Shown here: piece after piece, positions 1 to 6,927 of the stretch
Layout: the number at the start of each line of letters is the position of its first letter
Numbering within the stretch: position 1 is the first letter of the stretch
From: an uncultured Loktanella sp.
GTDB taxonomy: Bacteria; Pseudomonadota; Alphaproteobacteria; Rhodobacterales; Rhodobacteraceae
DNA length: 10,364 bases
Direction of reading: 5' to 3'
Assembly (NCBI GenBank): GCA_913061335.1
Contig: CAJXTP010000092.1
Span: 1-10,364 of the forward strand
The notes under the pieces: model-generated
Seen by the model: the letters and a program-made list of their open reading frames with translations, nothing else
What the model was told of the DNA's origin: nothing
Databases searched by the model: none
Position numbers and translations under genes: made by a program

Positions 1-32
1 CGTCGGCAGCGTCAGATGTGTATAAGAGACAG
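1..32 (+). other. Nextera read-1 adapter (technical sequence)
   Basis: This is the Illumina Nextera transposase read-1 adapter lacking only its first base. It ends in the 19-bp Tn5 mosaic end AGATGTGTATAAGAGACAG at 14-32. It is library-preparation DNA left untrimmed and not part of the genome. Reading frames that run into it gain the artefact peptides YKRQ (plus strand) and LSLIHI (minus strand). Genomic sequence begins at 33. Confidence 0.98.
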
Positions 33-275
33 CGCCTGATATGTCGTCGTATCCGCAGATGGGTTGGCGATATGCCATGCATCAATCTGACCTTGGATCG
101 TTTCGCGTTTTGCCAACAGCGCCAGATTGCGCGGCCCAAGATCATGCACGACCGCAGAAAAACCTGCCCAAAACGCATCTGCAGTAACCGCAGTGCCCGG
201 CAACGCTTGCCCCTCAAGGAAATCCACCAACTGCGGATCAACTTGCAATCCATGCTTTTCAATACGGTTCGACAT
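33..275 (-). CDS. glcB: Malate synthase G, N-terminal fragment (cut by adapter)
   Basis: Malate synthase G condenses glyoxylate with acetyl-CoA to malate in the cytoplasm (glyoxylate/glycolate assimilation). Only the first 81 residues of a protein normally about 720 residues long are present; the frame then runs into adapter. The fragment shows the family's N-terminal pattern: VDFLEGQALPGT (17-28), AFWAGFSAVVHDLGPRN (34-50) and LLAKRETIQGQIDAWH (53-68), closely like the start of E. coli GlcB. Start ATG at 275 is chosen because AAGGAGA lies 5 nt upstream (281-287). The frame stays open upstream to 344, but that extension does not resemble the family. The catalytic TIM barrel is not in the window. 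The gene diverges from pepN, and a GntR-type palindrome sits about 59 bp upstream of its start. Identification is by recognition of the N-terminus and is fairly secure. Confidence 0.9.
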
Positions 276-333
276 TTTATTCTCCTTGGAAGATAGGCAA
301 TTGGGCAGACAGGCATATTCAGCCGCGTATCCC

Positions 334-345
334 GTTGTATACAAC
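334..345. promoter_or_regulatory. Perfect 12-bp palindrome, candidate GntR-family operator
   Basis: GTTGTATACAAC is a perfect inverted repeat between the divergent genes glcB and pepN. It fits the general GntR operator pattern (yGTM / KACr half-sites). It lies 59-70 bp upstream of the glcB start and about 90 bp upstream of the pepN -35 element, so glcB is the likelier target. On the minus strand it includes a TTGTAT that could act as a -35. In E. coli, glcB belongs to the glycolate regulon controlled by GlcC, a GntR regulator, which makes the assignment plausible. The regulator itself is not in the window. Confidence 0.5.
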
Positions 346-434
346 CCGTGCTAGGCCAAAAGTTTCCGATAGGCAACTCCACTTAGGTATCGCTCAGGTC
401 GGCTTTACAACTGAGATTGGTATGCCGTGACAAG

Positions 435-463
435 TTGAACGCGTGCCAATATGAACTTAAACT
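435..463 (+). promoter_or_regulatory. Sigma-70-type promoter for pepN
   Basis: TTGAAC (435-440) and TAAACT (458-463) are separated by exactly 17 nt. This predicts transcription starting near 470 and a 5' leader of about 35 nt before the pepN ATG at 506. This is the best promoter-like match in the intergenic region on the plus strand. It was found by eye and has no experimental support. Confidence 0.5.
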
Positions 464-505
464 AGAACCAGCCTCACGGTTCACTGAACTTCACAGGATA
501 GCGCC

Positions 506-3043
506 ATGAACGATGCCAGCCCGCAGACCATTTATTTGGCCGATTACACGCCACCAGCCTATCTGATCGACACCGTGCACCTGACGTTCGATTTGTCCCC
601 CGATGCGACCCGTGTCACCAGTAAAATCACGTTCCGGCCCAACCCTACCAGCAGCGACCGGCAGTTTTTTCTGCACGGCGTTGACTTGAAACTGATCTGG
701 GCCAAAATCGACGGGGTAGCAGTCTCGCCTGATCTGGTCGCAGACGGCCTGAACTGCCCTGCCCCCGATGCGCCATTTGTATGGGAAGCCTGCGTCGAGA
801 TTGCCCCCGTCAGCAACACCGCCCTTGAAGGGCTCTACATGTCGAACGGTATGTACTGTACCCAGTGCGAGGCCGAAGGGTTCCGCAAAATCACTTATTA
901 TCCTGATCGACCCGATGTGATGGCCGTGTTCACCGTGCAGATTAACAGCGACCTGCCTGTGCTGTTGTCCAACGGCAACCCACTGGCCCACGGCGCATGG
1001 CACGATCCATGGCCGAAACCTGCGTATTTATTCGCACTTGTTGCAGGTGACCTGATTGCCTACGCTGACAGGTTTACCACCATGTCCGGCACCAATGTCG
1101 CGCTGAATATCTACGTCCGACCCGGCGATGAGGACAAATGCGCCTTTGGCATGCAGGCCCTGAAAGCATCTATGGCGTGGGACGAAAACGTGTATGGCCG
1201 CGAATACGACTTGGACATTTTCAATATCGTCGCTGTCGATGACTTCAATATGGGCGCGATGGAAAACAAAGGCTTGAACATTTTCAACTCGAGCTGCGTT
1301 TTGGCGTCATCTGAAACCGCAACAGACGCCGATTTTGAACGGGTCGAGGCGATCATCGCGCACGAATATTTTCACAACTGGACAGGCAACCGGATCACCT
1401 GCCGCGACTGGTTCCAGCTTTGCCTGAAAGAAGGGCTCACGGTGTTTCGCGACCAGCAATTCACTGGTGACCTGCGCGGTCACGCTGTCAAACGGATCGA
1501 CGATGCGCTTGTCATGCGCGCCCATCAGTTTCGCGAGGACGGCGGCCCCTTAGCCCACCCTGTGCGCCCTGCCAGCTTTGTCGAGATCAACAACTTCTAT
1601 ACCGCTACCGTCTATGAAAAAGGTGCCGAAGTGATTGGGATGCTTAAGCGCATTGTTGGCGCAGATGCCTACGCCGACGCCTGCACGCTATATTTCGACC
1701 GCCACGACGGGCAAGCGGCGACCATCGAAGACTGGCTCGCGGCGTTTGAAGACACGACTGGCCGCGATCTTACACAATTCGCCCGCTGGTACAGCCAGTC
1801 AGGCACGCCGCATTTGCATGTGACCGAAGGCCGCGACGGCGACACCTATACAGTGACCCTGCGCCAAGACCTGCGCCCAACACCAGACGGCAGCCCAAAA
1901 GACCCGCAGGTTATTCCCGTTGATATCGGCCTTATTGACCCTGATGGCACCGAGGTTCTGGCGACCAAGACTTTGATCCTGACCGATCTTGCGGAAACGT
2001 TTCGCTTTGACGACATCCCGAAAGGCGCGGTTTTGTCGGTGCTGCGCGACTTTTCAGCGCCTATCGTTGTGCACCACGCACAATCCGCCACAGATAAGGC
2101 ACATTTACTCGCGCATGACACCGACCCGTTTAACCGCTGGGATGCGGGTCGCGCGCTGGCGGGCCACGTATTATTGGACATGGTCCAGACCGACGCAGCC
2201 CCTGATGCCGCGTTCCTTGACGGGCTCGCCGCCGTGCTGCGCGACGATGCACTTGAACCGGCATTCCGCTCGCTGGCCCTATCATTGCCATCAGAGACAG
2301 ACACCGCCCAAGCGATTGCACAGATAGGCGGTCAGCCTGACCCGCTTGCGATCCATCACGCACATGAGGCGCTTAAGCTGCAGATCGCATTACATTTGCA
2401 GGATATTGTGCCGCGTATCTACGCCCAAATGACTGTCGACGGGCCGTATGATCCAAATGCAAAAGATGCAGGCAAGCGGGCGCTAGGCAACGTTATGCTT
2501 GGCTTGATCAGCCGGATTGACGGCGGGGCACAGGCCACTGCGCAATTTGATGCCGCCGACAATATGACGCAACAGATTGCAGCTTTGGCTTGCCTATTGC
2601 GGGTTGGCAAAGGCGCCGATGCAAGTGCGGCCTTTTACGACCAATGGCAGAATGACCGGTTGGTTATGGACAAGTGGTTTGGCTTGCAAGTCCGATGCGC
2701 TGCCCCCGACGCCGCAGTTGCGACGGCAGAAATGTTGACCGACCATCCCAAGTTCGACTGGAAAAATCCAAACCGGTTCCGCGCGGTGATCGGCGGTTTG
2801 ACTAGCAACGCCGCAGGTTTCCATGCGCCAGACGGTTCAGGTTATGCATTCTTGGCCGATTGTTTGATCGGACTTGATCCCATCAACCCGCAAACAACTG
2901 CACGCATGGCCACCGCCTTTGATGCATGGGCGCAGTTCGACGCACACCGACAATCGCAAATGCGTGGGGCTTTGCAACGGATCGCGGACACCCCGAACCT
3001 AAGCGGCGACACGACCGAAATCGTTACCCGTATTTTGGGTTAA
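506..3043 (+). CDS. pepN: Aminopeptidase N (M1 family zinc metallopeptidase)
   Basis: This is a cytoplasmic exopeptidase that removes N-terminal residues from peptides and helps complete protein turnover. At 845 residues it has the normal PepN length (E. coli 870). The substrate-binding GAMEN motif is at 250-254. The zinc site HEYFH is at 286-290 (ligands H286 and H290, catalytic E287), and the third ligand is E309 in LKEGLT. The transition-state tyrosine is Y370 in NNFYTATVYEKGAE. All of these sit at a constant offset of 11 residues from E. coli numbering, so the catalytic core is intact. Beyond about residue 430 come the beta-sandwich and the helical C-terminal domain. There is no signal peptide. 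Start ATG 506 has AGGA 7 nt upstream and a good promoter at 435-463. gatB follows on the same strand 107 bp downstream with its own promoter-like sequence, so the two are probably separate transcripts. Confidence 0.97.
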   Translation: MNDASPQTIYLADYTPPAYLIDTVHLTFDLSPDATRVTSKITFRPNPTSSDRQFFLHGVDLKLIWAKIDGVAVSPDLVADGLNCPAPDAPFVWEACVEIAPVSNTALEGLYMSNGMYCTQCEAEGFRKITYYPDRPDVMAVFTVQINSDLPVLLSNGNPLAHGAWHDPWPKPAYLFALVAGDLIAYADRFTTMSGTNVALNIYVRPGDEDKCAFGMQALKASMAWDENVYGREYDLDIFNIVAVDDFNMGAMENKGLNIFNSSCVLASSETATDADFERVEAIIAHEYFHNWTGNRITCRDWFQLCLKEGLTVFRDQQFTGDLRGHAVKRIDDALVMRAHQFREDGGPLAHPVRPASFVEINNFYTATVYEKGAEVIGMLKRIVGADAYADACTLYFDRHDGQAATIEDWLAAFEDTTGRDLTQFARWYSQSGTPHLHVTEGRDGDTYTVTLRQDLRPTPDGSPKDPQVIPVDIGLIDPDGTEVLATKTLILTDLAETFRFDDIPKGAVLSVLRDFSAPIVVHHAQSATDKAHLLAHDTDPFNRWDAGRALAGHVLLDMVQTDAAPDAAFLDGLAAVLRDDALEPAFRSLALSLPSETDTAQAIAQIGGQPDPLAIHHAHEALKLQIALHLQDIVPRIYAQMTVDGPYDPNAKDAGKRALGNVMLGLISRIDGGAQATAQFDAADNMTQQIAALACLLRVGKGADASAAFYDQWQNDRLVMDKWFGLQVRCAAPDAAVATAEMLTDHPKFDWKNPNRFRAVIGGLTSNAAGFHAPDGSGYAFLADCLIGLDPINPQTTARMATAFDAWAQFDAHRQSQMRGALQRIADTPNLSGDTTEIVTRILG

Positions 3044-3088
3044 TCGGTTCAGATCAGGTGCGCGGCAGATCGCTGATATTTTGGCGGC

Positions 3089-3117
3089 TTGTTCCCGTGC
3101 CTTTGCTAGCTTAGAAC
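3089..3117 (+). promoter_or_regulatory. Possible sigma-70-type promoter for gatB
   Basis: TTGTTC (3089-3094) and TAGAAC (3112-3117) are 17 nt apart, placing a start site near 3124 and a leader of about 27 nt before the gatB ATG. Only the TTG of the -35 and four of six -10 bases match consensus. Position and spacing support it; the sequence match is moderate. Confidence 0.35.
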
Positions 3118-3150
3118 CCAAGAAAAGCTGACCGATTGCGGAGACACCCC

Positions 3151-4662
3151 ATGCTAGACCTGACCTATGACGCCCCAGCCCCAAAGGTAATCTCGGGTGC
3201 CCAGCACGACTGGGAACTTGTGATCGGGCTCGAAGTGCACGCGCAGGTCGCCACGGCGTCCAAGCTATTTTCAGGCGCATCAACCTTGTTTGGCGCCGAG
3301 CCCAACAGCAACGTGGCGTTCGTAGATGCTGGCATGCCTGGCATGTTGCCCGTCATTAACGAAGGCTGCATCGAACAAGCCGTCCGCACGGGCCTTGGGC
3401 TCAATGCGCAGATCAACCTGAATTCAGCGTTTGACCGCAAAAACTATTTCTATCCTGACTTGCCACAAGGCTATCAGATTTCGCAGCTGTACCACCCGAT
3501 TGTAGGCGAAGGCGAAGTGCTGGTCGAACTTGGCGATGGGACTGCGCGTTTGGTACGCATTGAGCGTATCCACCTTGAGCAGGATGCGGGAAAATCGATC
3601 CATGATATGGACCCGAACATGTCATTTGTGGACCTGAACCGGACAGGCGTCGCATTGATGGAAATCGTGTCCAAGCCTGACATTCGTGGCCCAGAAGAAG
3701 CGGCCGCGTTTGTCGCCAAGCTGCGCCAGATCCTGCGTTATTTGGGGACTTGCGATGGCAACATGCAAAACGGAAGCATGCGGGCCGACGTGAACGTGTC
3801 GATCTGTCGCGCTGGCCAATACGAAAAATACCAAGAGACCCAAGATTTCAGCCATCTTGGCACCCGCTGCGAAATCAAGAACATGAACTCCATGCGGTTT
3901 ATTCAGGCCGCGATTGATGTGGAAGCCCGCCGCCAGATCGCGCTGATCGAGGACGGCAAAAAGGTTGTGCAGGAAACCCGCCTGTATGATCCAGATAAAA
4001 ATGAAACGCGGTCGATGCGGTCCAAGGAAGAAGCGCATGATTATCGCTACTTCCCGGACCCTGATCTGCTGCCACTGGTCATTGAACAGGCTTGGGTCGA
4101 CGACATCGCCGCGACCCTGCCCGAGCTGCCGGACGCCAAAAAAGCCCGTTTCATCAAGGATTTCGGCCTGTCCGACTATGATGCATCTGTGCTGACGGCC
4201 GAAGTTGCCAACGCGGTTTACTTTGAGGCTGTCGCAAGCGGCGCCGATGGCAAGCTGGCTGCGAATTGGGTCATCAACGAATTGTTTGGTCGCCTAAAGA
4301 AAGACGAAAAAGATATCGTTGATAGCCCAATTTCGTCGGACCGTCTTAGCCAGATTGTGGCCTTGATCAAATCGGAAAAGATTTCTGGCAAGATCGCCAA
4401 GGACGTATTCGAGATCGCTTATACCCAAGACCGCGACCCGACAGAAATTGTCGCGACTGAAGGCATGGAGCAGGTCACGGATACAGGCGCAATTGAGGCC
4501 GCAGTGGACGAGATTATTGCCGCCAACCCCGATCAGGTTGAAAAAGCGAAAGCGAACCCGAAGCTTGCGGGTTGGTTTGTTGGTCAGGTGATGAAGGCCA
4601 CGGGCGGCAAAGCAAACCCAGCGGCTGTGAATAAGTTGGTCGCGGCCAAGCTTAGCCAGTGA
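3151..4662 (+). CDS. gatB: Asp-tRNA(Asn)/Glu-tRNA(Gln) amidotransferase subunit B
   Basis: GatB is the tRNA-binding and phosphorylating subunit of GatCAB. It activates mischarged Glu-tRNA(Gln) or Asp-tRNA(Asn) so that ammonia from GatA can convert the amino acid to Gln or Asn. The protein is 503 residues, the usual length. The N-terminal cradle begins DWELVIGLEVHAQV (20-33). The family signature FDRKNYFYPDLPQGYQI is at 94-110. The C-terminal part (about 355-503, ending GKANPAAVNKLVAAKL) is the helical/YqeY-like tRNA-binding tail. Start ATG 3151 has GGAG 7 nt upstream (3140-3143). A TTG at 3136 in the same frame would place the initiation codon upstream of and overlapping that Shine-Dalgarno, so it is rejected. 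gatA and gatC are not adjacent, which is common in alphaproteobacteria. The gene is followed by a hairpin at 4664-4689. Confidence 0.97.
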   Translation: MLDLTYDAPAPKVISGAQHDWELVIGLEVHAQVATASKLFSGASTLFGAEPNSNVAFVDAGMPGMLPVINEGCIEQAVRTGLGLNAQINLNSAFDRKNYFYPDLPQGYQISQLYHPIVGEGEVLVELGDGTARLVRIERIHLEQDAGKSIHDMDPNMSFVDLNRTGVALMEIVSKPDIRGPEEAAAFVAKLRQILRYLGTCDGNMQNGSMRADVNVSICRAGQYEKYQETQDFSHLGTRCEIKNMNSMRFIQAAIDVEARRQIALIEDGKKVVQETRLYDPDKNETRSMRSKEEAHDYRYFPDPDLLPLVIEQAWVDDIAATLPELPDAKKARFIKDFGLSDYDASVLTAEVANAVYFEAVASGADGKLAANWVINELFGRLKKDEKDIVDSPISSDRLSQIVALIKSEKISGKIAKDVFEIAYTQDRDPTEIVATEGMEQVTDTGAIEAAVDEIIAANPDQVEKAKANPKLAGWFVGQVMKATGGKANPAAVNKLVAAKLSQ

Positions 4663-4663
4663 A

Positions 4664-4689
4664 GTAAGATGGGTTAAAACCCATCCTAC
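4664..4689. terminator. Hairpin after gatB (bidirectional terminator or intergenic repeat)
   Basis: GATGGGTT (4668-4675) and AACCCATC (4678-4685) form a perfect 8-bp stem with a two-base gap. After one mismatch, GTA/TAC extends it by three more pairs. It starts 2 nt past the gatB stop. There is no T-run on either side, so it may be a symmetrical 3'-end hairpin or a dispersed intergenic palindrome and not a classic intrinsic terminator. The rest of 4690-4901 shows no gene or RNA that I can support. Confidence 0.5.
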
Positions 4690-4901
4690 GCGTCTGATCA
4701 GTTGTCGTTTGGTTTTCGCATGTGTGGCAATCTGGGCACGTCTGCGACCAAGCGTATGCGCGTTGTCGCCGCGACCACCCATCTATTGGGGGTGCCACGA
4801 CACCAACCACTACCTATAGAGATGTCGATTTTATCCTGCAAAACCTTGGATTTGCGCGCCGTTGTTGATAATAACACAGGGTGAAATCGAAGGGTGAACC
4901 A

Positions 4902-5285
4902 ATGTCGCAGTATGAGTACAAAGTTGTGCCGGCTCCTAAAAAGGGGCTCAAGGCCAAAGGGGTTAAATCCACCGAGGATCGGTTTGCGCATGCATTGGAA
5001 ACCGCGATGAACACCCTTGGCGCTGAGGGCTGGGAATATCAGCGATCGGACACGTTGCCATCTGAGGAACGGTCCGGACTGACACGGCGCGTGACGACAT
5101 TCCAAAACATGTTGGTATTTCGCCGCGCAGTGGCGGTTGATGCGATTGAACCTGTTACCGTCGACAGCGTAGAGAACCGGACCACACAGGCAATAACCGC
5201 TGTCGTGGAAGAAACACCGTTGCTTGAGGCCAAGTCGCTTGACGCGGACCCTGCCCGCCCAGAGCCGCAAGTCGCTGCCGAATAA
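4902..5285 (+). CDS. DUF4177 domain-containing protein
   Basis: A 127-residue protein of unknown function. The first 78 residues form the DUF4177 domain: YEYKVVPAPKKG (4-15), then a helix around FAHALETAMNTLGAEGWEYQ (28-47), then an edge strand ending NMLVFRR (69-75). The LGAEGWEY stretch is the characteristic core of this small alpha/beta fold. Residues 79-127 are a low-complexity acidic, Ala/Val/Glu-rich tail that looks disordered. There is no signal peptide or membrane segment. Start ATG 4902 gives the family's usual MSxYEYKV beginning; the in-frame GTG at 4881 adds seven atypical residues. AAGG lies 8 nt upstream, and GATAAT at 4867-4872 could be its -10. Its stop directly abuts the stop of convergent bolA. 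The domain is recognised but no function is known. Confidence 0.85.
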   Translation: MSQYEYKVVPAPKKGLKAKGVKSTEDRFAHALETAMNTLGAEGWEYQRSDTLPSEERSGLTRRVTTFQNMLVFRRAVAVDAIEPVTVDSVENRTTQAITAVVEETPLLEAKSLDADPARPEPQVAAE

Positions 5286-5540
5286 TTATACGATATCTAT
5301 CGACAGCGCATGGATGCGCCCAATAATAGATGGTCCGAGAGCGCTGTGAATGGCACGATGTCGCGCAATGCGTGACATTTGTGCAAACTCGGGCGCCGCA
5401 ATTTCAATCCGCCAATGGCTTTCGCCAGTGCCATCATCGCCCGCATGACCTGCGTGCATATGGCTTTCGTTGATCACTTTTAGCGTCGTTGCAGCAAAAG
5501 CATGCGCCAAAGCACCATTTATCTCGTTGTCCAGCCCCAT
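5286..5540 (-). CDS. bolA: BolA family protein
   Basis: BolA proteins are small class II KH-fold partners of monothiol glutaredoxins (Grx4/GrxD type) in [2Fe-2S] cluster handling, and in some bacteria act as stress-linked regulators. The 84 residues show HAGHAG (29-34), ESHWRIEI (40-47), the helix-turn region MSRIARHRAIHSAL (55-68) and the near-invariant RIHALS (75-80), whose H76 is the conserved cluster-binding histidine in BolA-Grx complexes. ATG 5540 gives a standard family N-terminus, but AAGGGGG (5554-5560) is 13 nt away. An in-frame GTG at 5549, adding three residues, is only 4 nt from it, so the start is uncertain by 9 bases. bolA diverges from the J-domain gene across 78 bp and converges on the DUF4177 gene with no intervening base. 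Confidence 0.93.
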   Translation of the reverse strand: MGLDNEINGALAHAFAATTLKVINESHMHAGHAGDDGTGESHWRIEIAAPEFAQMSRIARHRAIHSALGPSIIGRIHALSIDIV

Positions 5541-5618
5541 TATTTTCACTTAGCCCCCTTCAATCTGACAACCAGAGGCTTAAAGTCTCTTGGTCGAGTC
5601 GGAAAGGTTTTACGCACA

Positions 5619-6251
5619 ATGAAAAAAAATGATCCCTTTGGTTTTGATATGTCAGTGACATCATCAAAGAAGAAAAATCCACGTGGTCGGCGGGGCATGT
5701 CAGGTGCATCCGAGACGTCAACGCGGCGTTGTGACCATGATGGTTGTCAGGAATCTGGCAAATACCGTGCCCCAAAATCGCCGGACATCATGGATGACTA
5801 TTTCTGGTTCTGTCAGGAACACGTCCGTGAATATAACCTCAAGTGGAATTTCTTTAACACTACATCAGAGGCGGAGCTTGCCGCACAGATGGACCAAGAC
5901 CGCGTCTGGGACCGTCCAACAAAGCCGTTTAGCAAGCGGACCGAGGAACAACGTGCTTGGTCCCGATTGGGCGTTGATGACCCCCACCAGGTGCTGGGTG
6001 AAAATGCCACGATGAACCCTGGCAAAGGCCCTGCCGCTGGACGCCGTTTGCCTGCGACCGAACGTCGTGCGCTGGAAGTTCTGGAAGCTAAGGACAATTG
6101 GACCAAGCCGGAAATCCGCAAGGTCTATAAGTCATTGATCAAAGTGTTGCACCCCGACATGAACGGCGGGGACCGCAGCCAAGAGGATCAACTTAACGAA
6201 GTTGTCTGGGCGTGGGATCAGATTAAAAACAGTAAGAGTTTTCGAAGCTAA
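5619..6251 (+). CDS. Short J-domain (DnaJ-like) protein with Cys/His-rich N-terminal half
   Basis: A 210-residue cytosolic protein with an atypical layout: the J domain is at the C-terminus (about 148-208), not the N-terminus. The domain carries the essential HPD tripeptide at 178-180 within IKVLHPDMNGGDRS, so it should stimulate a DnaK-type Hsp70 ATPase. The N-terminal half has C38-x4-C43 and C65-x2-H68, a possible metal-binding set, inside the conserved-looking block GKYRAPKSP..DDYFWFCQEHVREYNLKWNFF. It lacks the G/F region, CxxCxGxG zinc fingers and C-terminal client domains of true DnaJ. ATG 5619 is chosen (MKKNDPFGF), with GGAAAGG upstream at 5601-5607; the frame is open further upstream but overlaps bolA. 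In other alphaproteobacteria this gene sits beside bolA and cobST, as it nearly does here. The client is unknown. Confidence 0.9.
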   Translation: MKKNDPFGFDMSVTSSKKKNPRGRRGMSGASETSTRRCDHDGCQESGKYRAPKSPDIMDDYFWFCQEHVREYNLKWNFFNTTSEAELAAQMDQDRVWDRPTKPFSKRTEEQRAWSRLGVDDPHQVLGENATMNPGKGPAAGRRLPATERRALEVLEAKDNWTKPEIRKVYKSLIKVLHPDMNGGDRSQEDQLNEVVWAWDQIKNSKSFRS

Positions 6252-6772
6252 ATCACATGTGTTTCAGAGGGGTCGGACAGGACAGCGTCAAAGATCGTTT
6301 CCTGCTCGTCCCGCCACACCATCAAAAAATAATGCGCCGCCATCAAGGTGCAAACCCAGAACGTAACAAGCAGTGGCGTGCTAAATAGTGTCACGAATAG
6401 CGTAAACGGGCCGAACATTGTCCCATAAAGCGGCAACGCCAACGTACCGCCGACAAGGCCGCCAAGAAAACTGATCCAAACAGCGCCTAGGATAGCAAAT
6501 GTGACCCCGCGCAAGCCGGGCAATCCCATCCAGTTACGGCCCAAGTACAGACCCGCACATCCGCCAAACCCACCCGAAATCATCATCCACCAGTGATAGG
6601 ACAAGAACGGGTGGAACACGGTGTCGTAGCCACCCAACGAGGTCACAACGTTTAACGCCAGTACTGCCCCAAGAAATGCGACGCCAAAATAGGCTAACAG
6701 AATGCTCTGTTCGCCCTCGGTCAGTGTAATGCGTCGGCAAAGGCGGACGAGCGGGGAAATAATATCATTCAT
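6248..6772 (-). CDS. Uncharacterised multi-pass membrane protein
   Basis: I do not recognise this 174-residue protein. It has about four to five hydrophobic segments: roughly 23-46, 60-78, 88-116 (possibly two, Gly-rich with FLGGLVGGTLALP) and 121-152. These are flanked by a basic N-terminus (RLCRR, 10-14) and an acidic C-terminal tail (153-174), which suggests a cytoplasmic C-terminus. SYHWWMMISGGFGGCAGLYLGRN and similar Gly patches suggest close helix packing. No catalytic motif is visible. ATG 6772 has no clear Shine-Dalgarno sequence. It lies downstream of msrB on the same strand, 155 bp away, and that gap holds alternative hairpins (6862-6916). Its last four bases overlap the stop of the J-domain gene on the other strand. 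A link to the stress module is an inference from position only. Confidence 0.8.
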   Translation of the reverse strand: MNDIISPLVRLCRRITLTEGEQSILLAYFGVAFLGAVLALNVVTSLGGYDTVFHPFLSYHWWMMISGGFGGCAGLYLGRNWMGLPGLRGVTFAILGAVWISFLGGLVGGTLALPLYGTMFGPFTLFVTLFSTPLLVTFWVCTLMAAHYFLMVWRDEQETIFDAVLSDPSETHVI

Positions 6773-6861
6773 ATTGTCGACAAACTAACATGAATAGATT
6801 GAGCTGCCGACCCACTGTTGGGAAAATGACTGTTTCTAGATAGGGTAAAACTGCCCGCTAA

Positions 6862-6916
6862 AAGACATAATTTCATCGCCGCATATGTCTTGAGAAACTT
6901 CACTTAACAGACATAT
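6862..6916 (-). promoter_or_regulatory. Mutually exclusive hairpins between msrB and the membrane-protein gene
   Basis: Read on the minus strand, three segments occur in order: ATATGTCT (6916-6909), AAGACATA(T) (6891-6883) and TATGTCTT (6869-6862). Segment 1 pairs perfectly over 8 bp with segment 2, or segment 2 pairs perfectly over 8 bp with segment 3, but not both. The 2:3 stem has a 14-nt loop and runs into a stretch of four T, so it could be a weak terminator of msrB; the 1:2 stem would act as an antiterminator. The stems are AT-rich and of modest stability. The same repeats could instead be three copies of a protein-binding site. Confidence 0.35.
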
Positions 6917-6927
6917 TTTCCAGCATG

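Noticed and set aside
12..344. Longer glcB frame starting at 344 and ending in adapter.
   Set aside because: The extra 23 N-terminal residues do not resemble malate synthase, and a strong Shine-Dalgarno sits just upstream of ATG 275. The C-terminal residues LSLIHI are adapter.
491..1003. 170-residue minus-strand frame opposite pepN, and similar long frames opposite gatB, cobS and the DUF4177 gene.
   Set aside because: These are antisense shadows of strongly coding genes, with no recognisable domain or ribosome site.
4702..4884. 60-residue TTG-started frame between gatB and the DUF4177 gene.
   Set aside because: Rare start codon, no ribosome-binding site and no recognisable features.
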